Shown piece by piece: positions 6,111 through 13,517 of a stretch of 22,648 bases of DNA. Where the stretch lies: contig CABTAA010000006.1 in NCBI GenBank assembly GCA_902482615.1, positions 1 through 22,648 on the forward strand, given 5' to 3'. The notes beneath the pieces were generated by a model that saw nothing but the letters and a program-made list of their open reading frames with translations, was not told where the DNA came from and did not search any database. This stretch comes from an uncultured Collinsella sp. GTDB lineage: Bacteria > Actinomycetota > Coriobacteriia > Coriobacteriales > Coriobacteriaceae. The stretch's first letter is position 1, and every line of letters begins with the position of its first letter. The translations under genes were made by a program, and so were the position numbers.

Positions 6111-6848
6111 TTACGCGGCGGCGATACGACGAACGATGTCAAGCGTGATGCCGCTCGCGGTACGAGCGTACTCATCCAGATCGAACTCGCGCTCACAAAA
6201 CGCGTCATATGCCTCGTCACAATTATCGCTGATAGCGCGCAGCACCAAGCAATCGACACCATTCTTGGCCGCGATGTGCGCAATTGCCGCGCCCTCCATC
6301 TCGACGCAATCGGCATGCGTGGCCTCAATCGCAGCGTTACGCATGGCGTCACCCGTAACAAAGCGGTCACCCGTGGCGATAGTGCCACACAGGAACTGCT
6401 TGGGGTCCTTCTCCGCAGAATTCTCATCCGCCGAGGTATCCACAAATCCATGCTCGGCAAGCACGGCGGCGGCAACATCAACCAACGCCGGCGTCGAGGC
6501 AAACTCCTCGAGCCCCGGCGCGGACTCGGCGATGAGTGCCGTATCGGTATCCAGATAGCGCAGGCACTTGCCTATAACCACGTCGTTAATATGGAGTTTA
6601 GGGTTTAGGCCGCCCGCAATACCCGAAAACACAACGGCCTGCGGGGCGTATTTGCTGATGAGATGCTGCGTTGCGGCAGCGGCGTTCACGGTACCCATGC
6701 CAGCGGTCGTGGCGACCACCGTCAGACCGTCAAGCTCGCCGCTCACAACGGTCAAGCCCGCCTCCTGCGCCTCATTCGCGCCACTCAGCTCTTCTTTAAT
6801 CTGCGCAACCTCTTTTTCGAGTGCGCCTATGATCGCGATGGTTGCCAT
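6111..6848 (-). CDS. mtnN: 5'-methylthioadenosine/S-adenosylhomocysteine nucleosidase
   Basis: The enzyme hydrolyses adenine from methylthioadenosine and S-adenosylhomocysteine, clearing by-products of SAM use. The 245-residue protein begins MATIAIIGALEKEV; Glu13 matches the catalytic Glu12 of the E. coli enzyme. GIAGGLNP (76-83) follows, then ATGDRFV, CVEMEGAAIAHIA with the ribose-binding Met/Glu pair, and LRAISDNCDE with the catalytic aspartate in SDN. GGGGGA upstream of the ATG at 6848 supports the start over an in-frame TTG four codons earlier. Compared with short family members (about 230 residues) there is a small insertion near STPALVDVAAAVLAEHGF. It is first in a probable two-gene unit with engB. 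No luxS is seen nearby. Confidence 0.93.
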   Translation of the reverse strand: MATIAIIGALEKEVAQIKEELSGANEAQEAGLTVVSGELDGLTVVATTAGMGTVNAAAATQHLISKYAPQAVVFSGIAGGLNPKLHINDVVIGKCLRYLDTDTALIAESAPGLEEFASTPALVDVAAAVLAEHGFVDTSADENSAEKDPKQFLCGTIATGDRFVTGDAMRNAAIEATHADCVEMEGAAIAHIAAKNGVDCLVLRAISDNCDEAYDAFCEREFDLDEYARTASGITLDIVRRIAAA

Positions 6849-6927
6849 GCCATCCCCCAAATCCGTGCAAATTGCTTATCCACGGTATGGTACCAGCATT
6901 TTGGCTCTTTCACTTTTTACGAAGTCG

Positions 6928-8046
6928 CTAGGCCAACGAGGACCGCACATCATAGAGCGCCTTTGCAATCGCGGCCACGGCCTCACTCGATTGGTCGCTC
7001 CACGGCATCGACGTCATGATGCTCATAACATAGCTATGGCCGTCGACGTCGATCAGTCCGGCATCACATGTCGAATAGCAACCGTCCTCGCTGATCCAGC
7101 CTGCCTTGTTGCGCACCGAGACCTGATCGTCCGCAATGCCATCGCGAATAAACGAGCGCAATGTTGATGCCAGAAGGCCCGACAACCACTGTGAAGTCTC
7201 GGTATCCGTGCTCAGATACTCGCTCATCTCACGCCATAACCTAGCAGAAGTGCGCGGGCAATAGGTGGGAAAATCACTCATCGGATCGAGCGCGGTATCG
7301 TAATCGATGCCAAGACTGACAATCCAATCCTCGTAACCGGCATGGTCAAACGCCGCGCGTAACGCAATAAACGAATCGTTATCCGAATCAACAACCGCAG
7401 CCTCGATGAGTTCGCGAACCGTCTGCCAGCCCATGTTGTAGCCACCATAGGTGCCAAGGGAATCATCGAGTGAGACCTGGCCCGTCTCGACCAGGGATTC
7501 GCAGATATACAACGCATAGAGTGCCTTGTAGCTACTCGCGCCGTAAACCTCGACATCGGCGTTATACGTCACGCCCTTGCCGCTCGACAGATCGTAAAAC
7601 ACCACGCCCACATCGCCCAATTCCTGGGCCTGATCAAGGGCATCTTGGAGCGCGGCGAGGCTCTCATCCTCCAGAGTGGTGATCTGATCATCAACCAGTG
7701 AGAAGGTCTGCACGGTATCGCCTGAGGGAATATCGTTAAAGTCCGCCTTCGAAAGCCTCGTCTTGAGGCTCGCTGCCGACAGGGTTTGACTTGCGGTGGC
7801 TTTAGATTCAGAGACCTTTTTGTTTTGCGTCTGTACCGTTGACGCATCTGAGTGTGCCATTCGCTCCGACGCGTAGGTTTTGGCGGTAATTCCGAGGATA
7901 ATAACCGCCAACGTTAGCATCCCAACGGCGGCAATCTTCGTCACGCGGATGCGAACGTCAGCGAGGCCACGCGAAGGCGTGCCCTTCGTCTCATATCTGC
8001 TGCCATGCTGCGGCACATACTCGTCCCGCGATGCGTTGCTTCGCAC
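6928..8046 (-). CDS. Membrane-anchored class A beta-lactamase-like serine hydrolase
   Basis: The 372-residue protein has a basic cytoplasmic tail (1-36), one transmembrane helix at about 37-56 (IAAVGMLTLAVIILGIT), a low-complexity linker to about 120, and an extracellular catalytic domain. That domain has the active-site motifs of class A serine beta-lactamase folds: SSYK (171-174, SxxK), SDN (221-223), and KAG (314-316) in place of KTG. The class A omega-loop Glu166 motif (ExxLN) is not obvious, so a cell-wall or peptidoglycan-related hydrolase is as likely as true beta-lactamase activity. The GTG start is supported by AGGAG 5 bases upstream. It lies between mtnN and pflA but has over 300 bp upstream, so it probably has its own promoter. 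Confidence 0.82.
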   Translation of the reverse strand: MRSNASRDEYVPQHGSRYETKGTPSRGLADVRIRVTKIAAVGMLTLAVIILGITAKTYASERMAHSDASTVQTQNKKVSESKATASQTLSAASLKTRLSKADFNDIPSGDTVQTFSLVDDQITTLEDESLAALQDALDQAQELGDVGVVFYDLSSGKGVTYNADVEVYGASSYKALYALYICESLVETGQVSLDDSLGTYGGYNMGWQTVRELIEAAVVDSDNDSFIALRAAFDHAGYEDWIVSLGIDYDTALDPMSDFPTYCPRTSARLWREMSEYLSTDTETSQWLSGLLASTLRSFIRDGIADDQVSVRNKAGWISEDGCYSTCDAGLIDVDGHSYVMSIMTSMPWSDQSSEAVAAIAKALYDVRSSLA

Positions 8047-8205
8047 GTGGTCTCCTGACTGCTACCGTTTATATACGAGCAGCATAATACCGAGCAGGCA
8101 TTTCTTTCCAAAGATATTCAGTGGCGTTTAAGGTGTCTTTAAAGAAACCACAAGCGTATTTATCCAAATGGCACGATTCTGTTGCGCATCTCTGTCCAAA
8201 ACGCA

Positions 8206-8270
8206 GTTGCGGTGAAATAGTTCCTGTTTGGGCGGCATAAGCCGAAAAACAAGAACTATTCCACCGCAAC
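8206..8270 (-). repeat. Long hairpin between pflA and the serine hydrolase
   Basis: The left arm starts GTTGCGGTGAAATAGTTC and the right arm ends AAGAACTATTCCACCGCAAC, leaving a stem of about 28 bp with few mismatches. Two of the mismatches are A-C type on the plus strand and become G-U pairs in minus-strand RNA, so the structure appears kept as RNA in the direction of the surrounding genes. No T-run follows. Confidence 0.7.
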
Positions 8271-8307
8271 TTGGCAGGGCTCTTTGGCAATCAACTTGGT
8301 GCCCAGG

Positions 8308-8340
8308 GGCACTCATTTAAGTCTGTCCCCAATGAGTGCC
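8308..8340. repeat. Hairpin carrying a TAAGTCTGTCCCC loop, possible transposon-end relic
   Basis: GGCACTCATT (8308-8317) pairs with AATGAGTGCC (8331-8340) around the loop TAAGTCTGTCCCC. The string GGGGACAGACTTA is, from memory, common at the ends of REP-associated or IS200-like elements in many bacteria, so this could be a small non-autonomous remnant. It lies 13 bases beyond the pflA stop and could also act as its 3' hairpin. Confidence 0.45.
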
Positions 8341-8353
8341 TGAAAATGGCTCG

Positions 8354-9172
8354 CTAGCCGATGGCGTTTTTGAGTTCCGCGCGGCGCTTTTTCATGCCCG
8401 TCATGACGGCGTTGCGCAGCTCGGGCATGCGCGCGGTATCCATCTGCGGAACGCCCTCGAGCTTATAGGGAATCCCCAGCTGCTCATACTTGACGACGCC
8501 CATCGTGTGATACGGCAGCATCTCCAAACCCACCACATTATGCCACGGAGCGATGAGGCGGCCGAGCTTCTCGCACTCCTCCACCGTGTCGGTAATGCCC
8601 GGCACCACCACGTGGCGGATAACGACCTTAATCTTGCGACGCGCGAGCTCATCACCAAACGCCAGAATGCGTGCGGGATCGCAACCGGTCAGCTTTTTAT
8701 GCTCGATGGGATCGGCGTGTTTAATGTCGAGCAGCACCATATCGGTCTCGTTGAGTAGGGCATCGAACTTCTCGGGATGCTGGGGGTCGAAGGCGTAGCC
8801 ACAGCTATCCAGACAGGTATGCACGCGGCCGTCGGGGTTGCTGTGCATGGCACGGAACAGATCAGCCAAAAACTCAGGCTGCAGGAGCGGCTCGCCGCCG
8901 GACACCGTAATGCCACCGCTGCGATAGAACTCGTGGTTACTCTGGAACTCATCCATCAGGTGTTCGACGGTCACCATGGTGCCGCCGTTGACCGACCAGG
9001 TATCGGGATTGTGGCAATACGCACAGCGCATGGGACAGCCCTGAACAAACACCACAAAGCGGATGCCGGGTCCGTCGACCGTTCCCATCGTCTCGATCGA
9101 ATGCACGCGGCCAAGGGCAAACGCAGAGTCCTCGGGACGAGCGTCCACACCCTCAAGCGTCATTTCTGCCAT
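8354..9172 (-). CDS. pflA: Pyruvate formate-lyase activating enzyme (radical SAM)
   Basis: The enzyme installs the glycyl radical on pyruvate formate-lyase during anaerobic growth. The 272-residue protein has the radical SAM cluster motif CPMRCAYC with cysteines at 46, 50 and 53, preceded by TVDGPGIRFVVFVQG as in PflA. GGEPLLQPEF (92-101) is the SAM-contacting glycine motif. The ATG at 9172 is preferred because AAGG lies 8 bases upstream; a nearby GAGAGG and a second ATG at 9163 leave slight doubt. No pyruvate formate-lyase gene is in the window, so either the partner is elsewhere or the enzyme activates another glycyl-radical enzyme. The short form, without an extra ferredoxin domain, argues for a PflA-type activase. 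Confidence 0.9.
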   Translation of the reverse strand: MAEMTLEGVDARPEDSAFALGRVHSIETMGTVDGPGIRFVVFVQGCPMRCAYCHNPDTWSVNGGTMVTVEHLMDEFQSNHEFYRSGGITVSGGEPLLQPEFLADLFRAMHSNPDGRVHTCLDSCGYAFDPQHPEKFDALLNETDMVLLDIKHADPIEHKKLTGCDPARILAFGDELARRKIKVVIRHVVVPGITDTVEECEKLGRLIAPWHNVVGLEMLPYHTMGVVKYEQLGIPYKLEGVPQMDTARMPELRNAVMTGMKKRRAELKNAIG

Positions 9173-9241
9173 TCGCGCTACCTTGCCTCTCCTTGGATGC
9201 AACCAATTAAAATGCCAGAGTCATTCTAGCCCATGCGTTTG

Positions 9242-9251
9242 CGTTTAAACG
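9242..9251. promoter_or_regulatory. Palindrome CGTTTAAACG upstream of pflA
   Basis: A perfect 10-bp palindrome sits 70 bases upstream of the pflA start, itself flanked by TTCTAG (about 9225-9230) and CTAGAA. It could be an operator. No regulator can be named. Confidence 0.3.
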
Positions 9252-9346
9252 TCTCGGACTAGAACGGCACGTTTTAATCTATCCCCCATCACCATGGCTG
9301 GGGGCTACGTCGAGATGTCAGGCTGAAGAACGCTCGCCTGCGGCCT

Positions 9347-10201
9347 TTACGCCTTAAGCGTGAGCACCGCACCGAAGGCGGTCGGGCCGCAATGGCTCGA
9401 GATGACGCCGCCGACCTGAGTCCAGGTAACGTCCTTAAAGCCCAGATCATGCGCATAGACCTCCATGTCATCGCGCAGCTCCTGGGAAAGGCCCACCGAA
9501 TACGCCAGGCCAATGTGCGAGTAGTCAATCTCGCCCTTCGCAACCATGTGGTCAATAAAGGCGCGGGCGCACTTGAGCATAGAGCCGCGGAACTTCTTGG
9601 TCGCCACGAACTTGCCGCCCGTCACCTCAATGCAGGGCTTAATCTTGAGCAGATGGGCGCCAAGGAATGCGACGTTGGACAAGCGACCGCCCGCCTTAAG
9701 AAAGGCAAGATCGGTAGGAACAAAGCCCAGCAGCACGCGGTCCATGACGGAATTCGTAAATGCAAAGATCTCGTCGACGGTGGCATCGGGGTGAGCCTCG
9801 ATGTATTTGGCGGTCTCGACGACAACGAGCGACTGGCCTACCGAGACAAAGCGCGTGTCCATAGAGAACACGTAATCGCGACCCTTGGCGGCGATCTTCG
9901 ATGATTGATGCGAGCAGGTCGTGGCCTCGGAGTACGCAAGATGCAGAATGGTCGCATCGGGCTGCTCGGCATGGATGCGGTCGTACACGCGGGAGAAATC
10001 TGCCGGCGCGCAACCGCTGGTCCTGGGCATCACGCCAAACTCGTTGCAGCGCGAATAAATCTCGAGCGGATCGATCGAACCATCCTCAACGGTCTCGTCA
10101 GCAATCGTAACATGCATGGGCACACGCACGATGCCATAGCGTTCGCAGAGCTCCGGCGTCACATCCGACCCAGACTCAACCACGATTACGTACTTGCCCA
10201 T
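9347..10201 (-). CDS. DegV family fatty-acid-binding protein
   Basis: DegV/FakB proteins bind a fatty acid and present it to the kinase FakA. The 284-residue protein starts MGKYVIVVESGSDVTPE, matching the usual DSTSDL-type opening. PRTSGCAPADF (59-69) stands at the TSxPSPxEF position, and LRLSNVAFLG-like GGRLSNVAFLGAHLLKIKPCIEVTGGKF is the conserved ligand-side block before the second lobe. EATTCSHQSS replaces the more common SGTYQSA segment. The ATG at 10201 is chosen by homology; its ribosome-binding site is weak (GATAAG). No fakA kinase is visible, so the partner must be elsewhere. Neighbours do not clarify its ligand. Confidence 0.85.
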   Translation of the reverse strand: MGKYVIVVESGSDVTPELCERYGIVRVPMHVTIADETVEDGSIDPLEIYSRCNEFGVMPRTSGCAPADFSRVYDRIHAEQPDATILHLAYSEATTCSHQSSKIAAKGRDYVFSMDTRFVSVGQSLVVVETAKYIEAHPDATVDEIFAFTNSVMDRVLLGFVPTDLAFLKAGGRLSNVAFLGAHLLKIKPCIEVTGGKFVATKKFRGSMLKCARAFIDHMVAKGEIDYSHIGLAYSVGLSQELRDDMEVYAHDLGFKDVTWTQVGGVISSHCGPTAFGAVLTLKA

Positions 10202-10287
10202 TCTTATCACGACCCATCTCAACGTTGGCTTTTTAATATGTGGCACACGTCCGCCGTCCTACTGTGCAACGGCCCCCAAGCACCAAA

Positions 10288-10326
10288 GAGACGCCGCCCC
10301 TTGCACACAACAAAGGACAGCGTCTC
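10288..10326 (-). terminator. Probable terminator of the GH32/PTS operon
   Basis: On the minus strand GAGACGC (10326-10320) pairs perfectly with GCGTCTC (10294-10288). The stem extends by about 7 further pairs that include G-U wobbles valid only on this strand. TTTGG follows. It lies about 150 bases after the sucrose-6-phosphate hydrolase stop and before degV. Bases 10202-10477 hold no gene. Confidence 0.5.
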
Positions 10327-10477
10327 CCTGGAAAACTCCGTGCATCCTGAGATTCTACACGGTTTATTAAGGAGTGTTACTTATTCCGCAAACGGTCGCT
10401 ATACGCGATAAACGGTAGCTGGCCGCGGTAACTGCGACACATTCCGCCCAGCAAGTCCAATCGTACTCCATGCACGG

Positions 10478-11920
10478 TTAATGCACGAGGCGGTAGAAAT
10501 TCATCGATACCGCACCCTCGGCGTGCAGCTCCATCGCCGGAACCGCCGGCGAATAGGTACGGCTCGTAAGTGCCGCCTCGCCGCCATTTGCAAAAATCTC
10601 GACCATCGTAGTGTCCGAAAGCACGCGCAGGTCGCGAAGCTCGCTGAGCTCGATCGACCTCTGGTCGCGCCCATAGCCTTCGTCACCCATGTCGAGGGTA
10701 AGCATCCCGTCTGCATAGCGCACAAAGACACCCTTGCGGATTTCGAGCTCGATCACCTGGGCGCCCTCACAGGAAACCACAAGATCAAACAGGCGGCCCG
10801 GCTCCTCAACGGTTTCACCGCCTGTCGCGCAAACGCAGTCGCCGCGCACCTTCTCAATCTCGTGCGCCGGCTGCTGACAGAGCTTACCATCGCGCATGCT
10901 CAGTTCTCTCGGCACCGTCAACGCGCACTGCCACCCGCGTGCCACCGTCGGGCTTTTTGCCGTCGCATCGGGGCAACCCGACCACCCGATCATCAAACGT
11001 CGACCCGCAGCATCCTCAAAGGACTGCGGTGCGTAGAAATCAAAGCCGGCATCGACCATCGGGGGCATGCCCTGCCCGGCGATCTTAAAACTCGGCGCCT
11101 CCCAATCGGCCTCGATGGGAAACCACACGCACTGGTGCGGATTGCGGTAACGCCATCCATCGGCGGACACACCCTGCGGACAGCAAACGAGAATAAGCTC
11201 ACCATCGAGCTCAAACAGATCGGGGCACTCCCACATAAAGCCAAACTTCTCGCCCGGCTCAATGCGCGTCGCATAGCTCCAGTCCTCTAGATCGTGCGAG
11301 GCATAGACAAGCACACAGCCACGATTGTCTTTCGTACGAGCGCCGAGAACCATGTAGTAGATACCGTCGTGTTCAAGGATTTTGGGGTCGCGCACGTGCG
11401 TACCGATATCGTCGGGGTAATCGACCGGCCCAACAGCCATGCGCTTCTCGCCCAATTCGTCGGGATTCTCGGCAACCATATGAATTTGGTTTTGCTCACG
11501 GCCCGTCAACACGTAGTCGTAATCATCGCGGTCAAAATGCTTGACGTTGCCGGTATAGAAGTAGTGAATCTTGCCGTCGTGTACAAAGGCAGAGCCAGAA
11601 TACGCTCCACTCGCATCCAAATCGGAATCGGGGAACAGCACAGGGCCGCGATTCTCGTACGTCACAAAATCCTTTGTCGTCAGATGATTCCAAAGCACTG
11701 GACCGCCATGCGCAGCATCGAATGGATCGTATTGGTGATAGATGTGATACGTATCACCGATCTGCACCAAACCGTTGGGGTCGTTGAGCCAGCCAAGCTC
11801 AGGCTCCACATGGAACAGGAGCCTATCGGGGTCGGACGCGATGCGACCCGCCGTCTCATCCTGTCCGGCACGCCACTGCTCATAGTCCGCGCGTGTCACC
11901 TTGTTTTTTTGATTAAACAT
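10478..11920 (-). CDS. scrB: GH32 sucrose-6-phosphate hydrolase / beta-fructofuranosidase
   Basis: This cytoplasmic enzyme (no signal peptide) should split PTS-imported sucrose-6-phosphate, or a related fructoside, into hexoses. The 480-residue protein shows GH32 catalytic motifs: WLNDPNG (44-50) with nucleophile Asp47, RDP (177-179) with the stabilising Asp178, and ECPDLF with acid/base Glu231. A beta-sandwich domain follows. Length matches B. subtilis SacA-type enzymes. The ATG at 11920 has GAGAAGG 8 bases upstream; ATG 11926 is too close to that site and the frame upstream is part of a hairpin. It is the last gene of the LacI-controlled operon, 100 bp after the PTS gene. The symbol is given by function; fructan-derived substrates are not excluded. 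Confidence 0.9.
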   Translation of the reverse strand: MFNQKNKVTRADYEQWRAGQDETAGRIASDPDRLLFHVEPELGWLNDPNGLVQIGDTYHIYHQYDPFDAAHGGPVLWNHLTTKDFVTYENRGPVLFPDSDLDASGAYSGSAFVHDGKIHYFYTGNVKHFDRDDYDYVLTGREQNQIHMVAENPDELGEKRMAVGPVDYPDDIGTHVRDPKILEHDGIYYMVLGARTKDNRGCVLVYASHDLEDWSYATRIEPGEKFGFMWECPDLFELDGELILVCCPQGVSADGWRYRNPHQCVWFPIEADWEAPSFKIAGQGMPPMVDAGFDFYAPQSFEDAAGRRLMIGWSGCPDATAKSPTVARGWQCALTVPRELSMRDGKLCQQPAHEIEKVRGDCVCATGGETVEEPGRLFDLVVSCEGAQVIELEIRKGVFVRYADGMLTLDMGDEGYGRDQRSIELSELRDLRVLSDTTMVEIFANGGEAALTSRTYSPAVPAMELHAEGAVSMNFYRLVH

Positions 11921-11941
11921 CGCCATGACCTTCTCGTCTAT

Positions 11942-11982
11942 AGGAAAGGACGCTCGACTCACACGAGCCGAACGCCCTTCCT
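11942..11982 (-). repeat. Intercistronic hairpin between the PTS and scrB genes
   Basis: AGGAAAGGACGCTCGACTC (11942-11960) and GAGCCGAACGCCCTTCCT (11965-11982) form a stem of about 18 bp with loop ACAC and a few mismatches. It lies just upstream of the scrB ribosome-binding site. It has no T-run, so an RNA-processing or stability element is more likely than a terminator. Confidence 0.6.
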
Positions 11983-12020
11983 CAAATGGACTTATCCTCA
12001 GATTACGCTGAACGGCTCAA

Positions 12021-13472
12021 CTAGAAGCTGACATCGAAGCCAGCGCCAGCGCCCTCTTCATCGGTGGTCGGAACGCCCTTTGCCTTGTTGTAGGCAAAGA
12101 TCAAGACGATCGGCACGATAAAGGCGATGAGATTGCCAGCCACATACCACACGAGGGTCTCGGGCGTGACGATGAGCAGGCCAAGCACGCCGGTCAGACC
12201 CTGACCGATAGCGCGCACCTCAAAGAGCTTGACGAAGGCACCGCCGCAGCCTGCACCGATGCAAGCGCAGAGGAACGGAATGATCGAGTAGCGCATGTTT
12301 GCAGCAAAGATTGCGGGCTCGGAGATTCCGACCAGCGTCGGGATAAAGGACGACATGCAGATGTTGCGCTCTTTGGAATGCTTCTTGTGAATAAGGTACA
12401 TGCCGATGGCGCCGCCGCCCTGGGCGATGATGGAAACCGACCAGATGGCCTGGATGTAGTTGAAGCCAGTCGTGGCAACGAGGTTTGCCTCGATACCCTG
12501 GATGAACTGATGCGTACCGGTAACGACAAGCGGCTGCAGGAACGCGGCGAAGACAAAGGCACCGAAGACGCCCATCCTGTTGTACAGGATATCGATTACG
12601 CCGCCGAGGACGTCGCCGATCAGGTTGCCGAGCGGGCCGAACACGGTGAACAGGGCGACGTTAGCAAGAATCAGGGTAACGGTCGGGACAAAGACGAACG
12701 AGACGACCTCGGGGATGTACTTCTGGGCAATCTTCTCGACCTTGGCCATAAACCAGGCAGTCAGGATTGCGGGGAACACACCGCCCTGGAAAGCAACCAT
12801 GGGAATGGAGAGCGGACCGAAGTTCCAGTACTCAGCACCCGTCGGATCCATAACGAACGTGTTACGGTTCATAAGGCTCGGGTGAACCATGACGATACCG
12901 ACGAGGATACCCAGGATCGGGTTACCGCCAAAACGCTTGACCGCGCTGTACATAACCAGGACAGGCAGGTAGTCGAAAGTGGTGGCAATAATGGCAAAGA
13001 AGCTTGCGAGGTTCTTGAGGAACTCGCTGTGGTCGGCAAGGCTGCCCTCCATGCCGAAGAGTCCGTTGGCAACGATCAGCGACTTAAGGCCGATGATGAT
13101 AGCAGCGCCGACAAAAGCGGGAATGATGGGGATAAAGATATCCGAGAATACCTTGAGGACCGAGAAGAACTTGCCCTTCTTGTCCGCCTCGGCGCCCTTG
13201 ACCTCGGAAGCGCTGATCTCCTTAACGCCCGTCAGAGCCATAAACTCGTCGTAGACCTTGTTGACGGTACCGGTACCGAAGATGATCATGAGCTGGCCGC
13301 TGTTGTACAGCACGCCCTTGACGCCATCGATGTTCTCGAGCTCGGCCTTGTTGTACTTGCTCGTATCCTTGAGCACCAGACGCAGACGCGTAACGCAATG
13401 CGTGGCGCCCTCGATGTTCTCCAGACCGCCGACGTTATCGACGACTTGCTGAGACACTGCTTTGTAGTCCAT
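12021..13472 (-). CDS. PTS sucrose/beta-glucoside-family permease, IIBC components
   Basis: This inner-membrane protein imports a sugar and phosphorylates it. The 483-residue chain starts with an EIIB domain whose phosphorylated cysteine is Cys26 in GATHCVTRLRL, followed by a linker and an EIIC membrane domain with many hydrophobic helices and the GISEPAIFAANMR motif of the glucose superfamily. There is no IIA domain, so a IIA protein encoded elsewhere must supply phosphate. The start is the ATG at 13472, with AGAGGA 2-8 bases upstream; the in-frame ATG at 13484 sits directly on another AAAGGA. Its position between two GH32-type genes and after a LacI regulator indicates sucrose or a fructo-oligosaccharide as substrate. 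It is only distantly similar to the second IIBC at 19786. Confidence 0.9.
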   Translation of the reverse strand: MDYKAVSQQVVDNVGGLENIEGATHCVTRLRLVLKDTSKYNKAELENIDGVKGVLYNSGQLMIIFGTGTVNKVYDEFMALTGVKEISASEVKGAEADKKGKFFSVLKVFSDIFIPIIPAFVGAAIIIGLKSLIVANGLFGMEGSLADHSEFLKNLASFFAIIATTFDYLPVLVMYSAVKRFGGNPILGILVGIVMVHPSLMNRNTFVMDPTGAEYWNFGPLSIPMVAFQGGVFPAILTAWFMAKVEKIAQKYIPEVVSFVFVPTVTLILANVALFTVFGPLGNLIGDVLGGVIDILYNRMGVFGAFVFAAFLQPLVVTGTHQFIQGIEANLVATTGFNYIQAIWSVSIIAQGGGAIGMYLIHKKHSKERNICMSSFIPTLVGISEPAIFAANMRYSIIPFLCACIGAGCGGAFVKLFEVRAIGQGLTGVLGLLIVTPETLVWYVAGNLIAFIVPIVLIFAYNKAKGVPTTDEEGAGAGFDVSF

Positions 13473-13517
13473 GTTCCTCTCCATTCCTTTACGAAATCAT
13501 AAGACGTTTTGATGCCA

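Larger units (their letters stand above)
8047..8353. other. Intergenic region with several palindromes, no gene
   Basis: This 307-base gap between the serine hydrolase and pflA holds no gene I can support. It contains a near-palindrome GGTGTCTTTAAAGAAACC at 8132-8149 (one mismatch), which could be an operator for the hydrolase gene, and two separate hairpins at 8206-8270 and 8308-8340. Confidence 0.6.

Noticed and set aside
5460..6608. 382-codon plus-strand open frame across engB and mtnN
   Set aside because: It is antisense to two well-supported enzymes and has a V/L/A/G/H-biased shadow composition with no domain.
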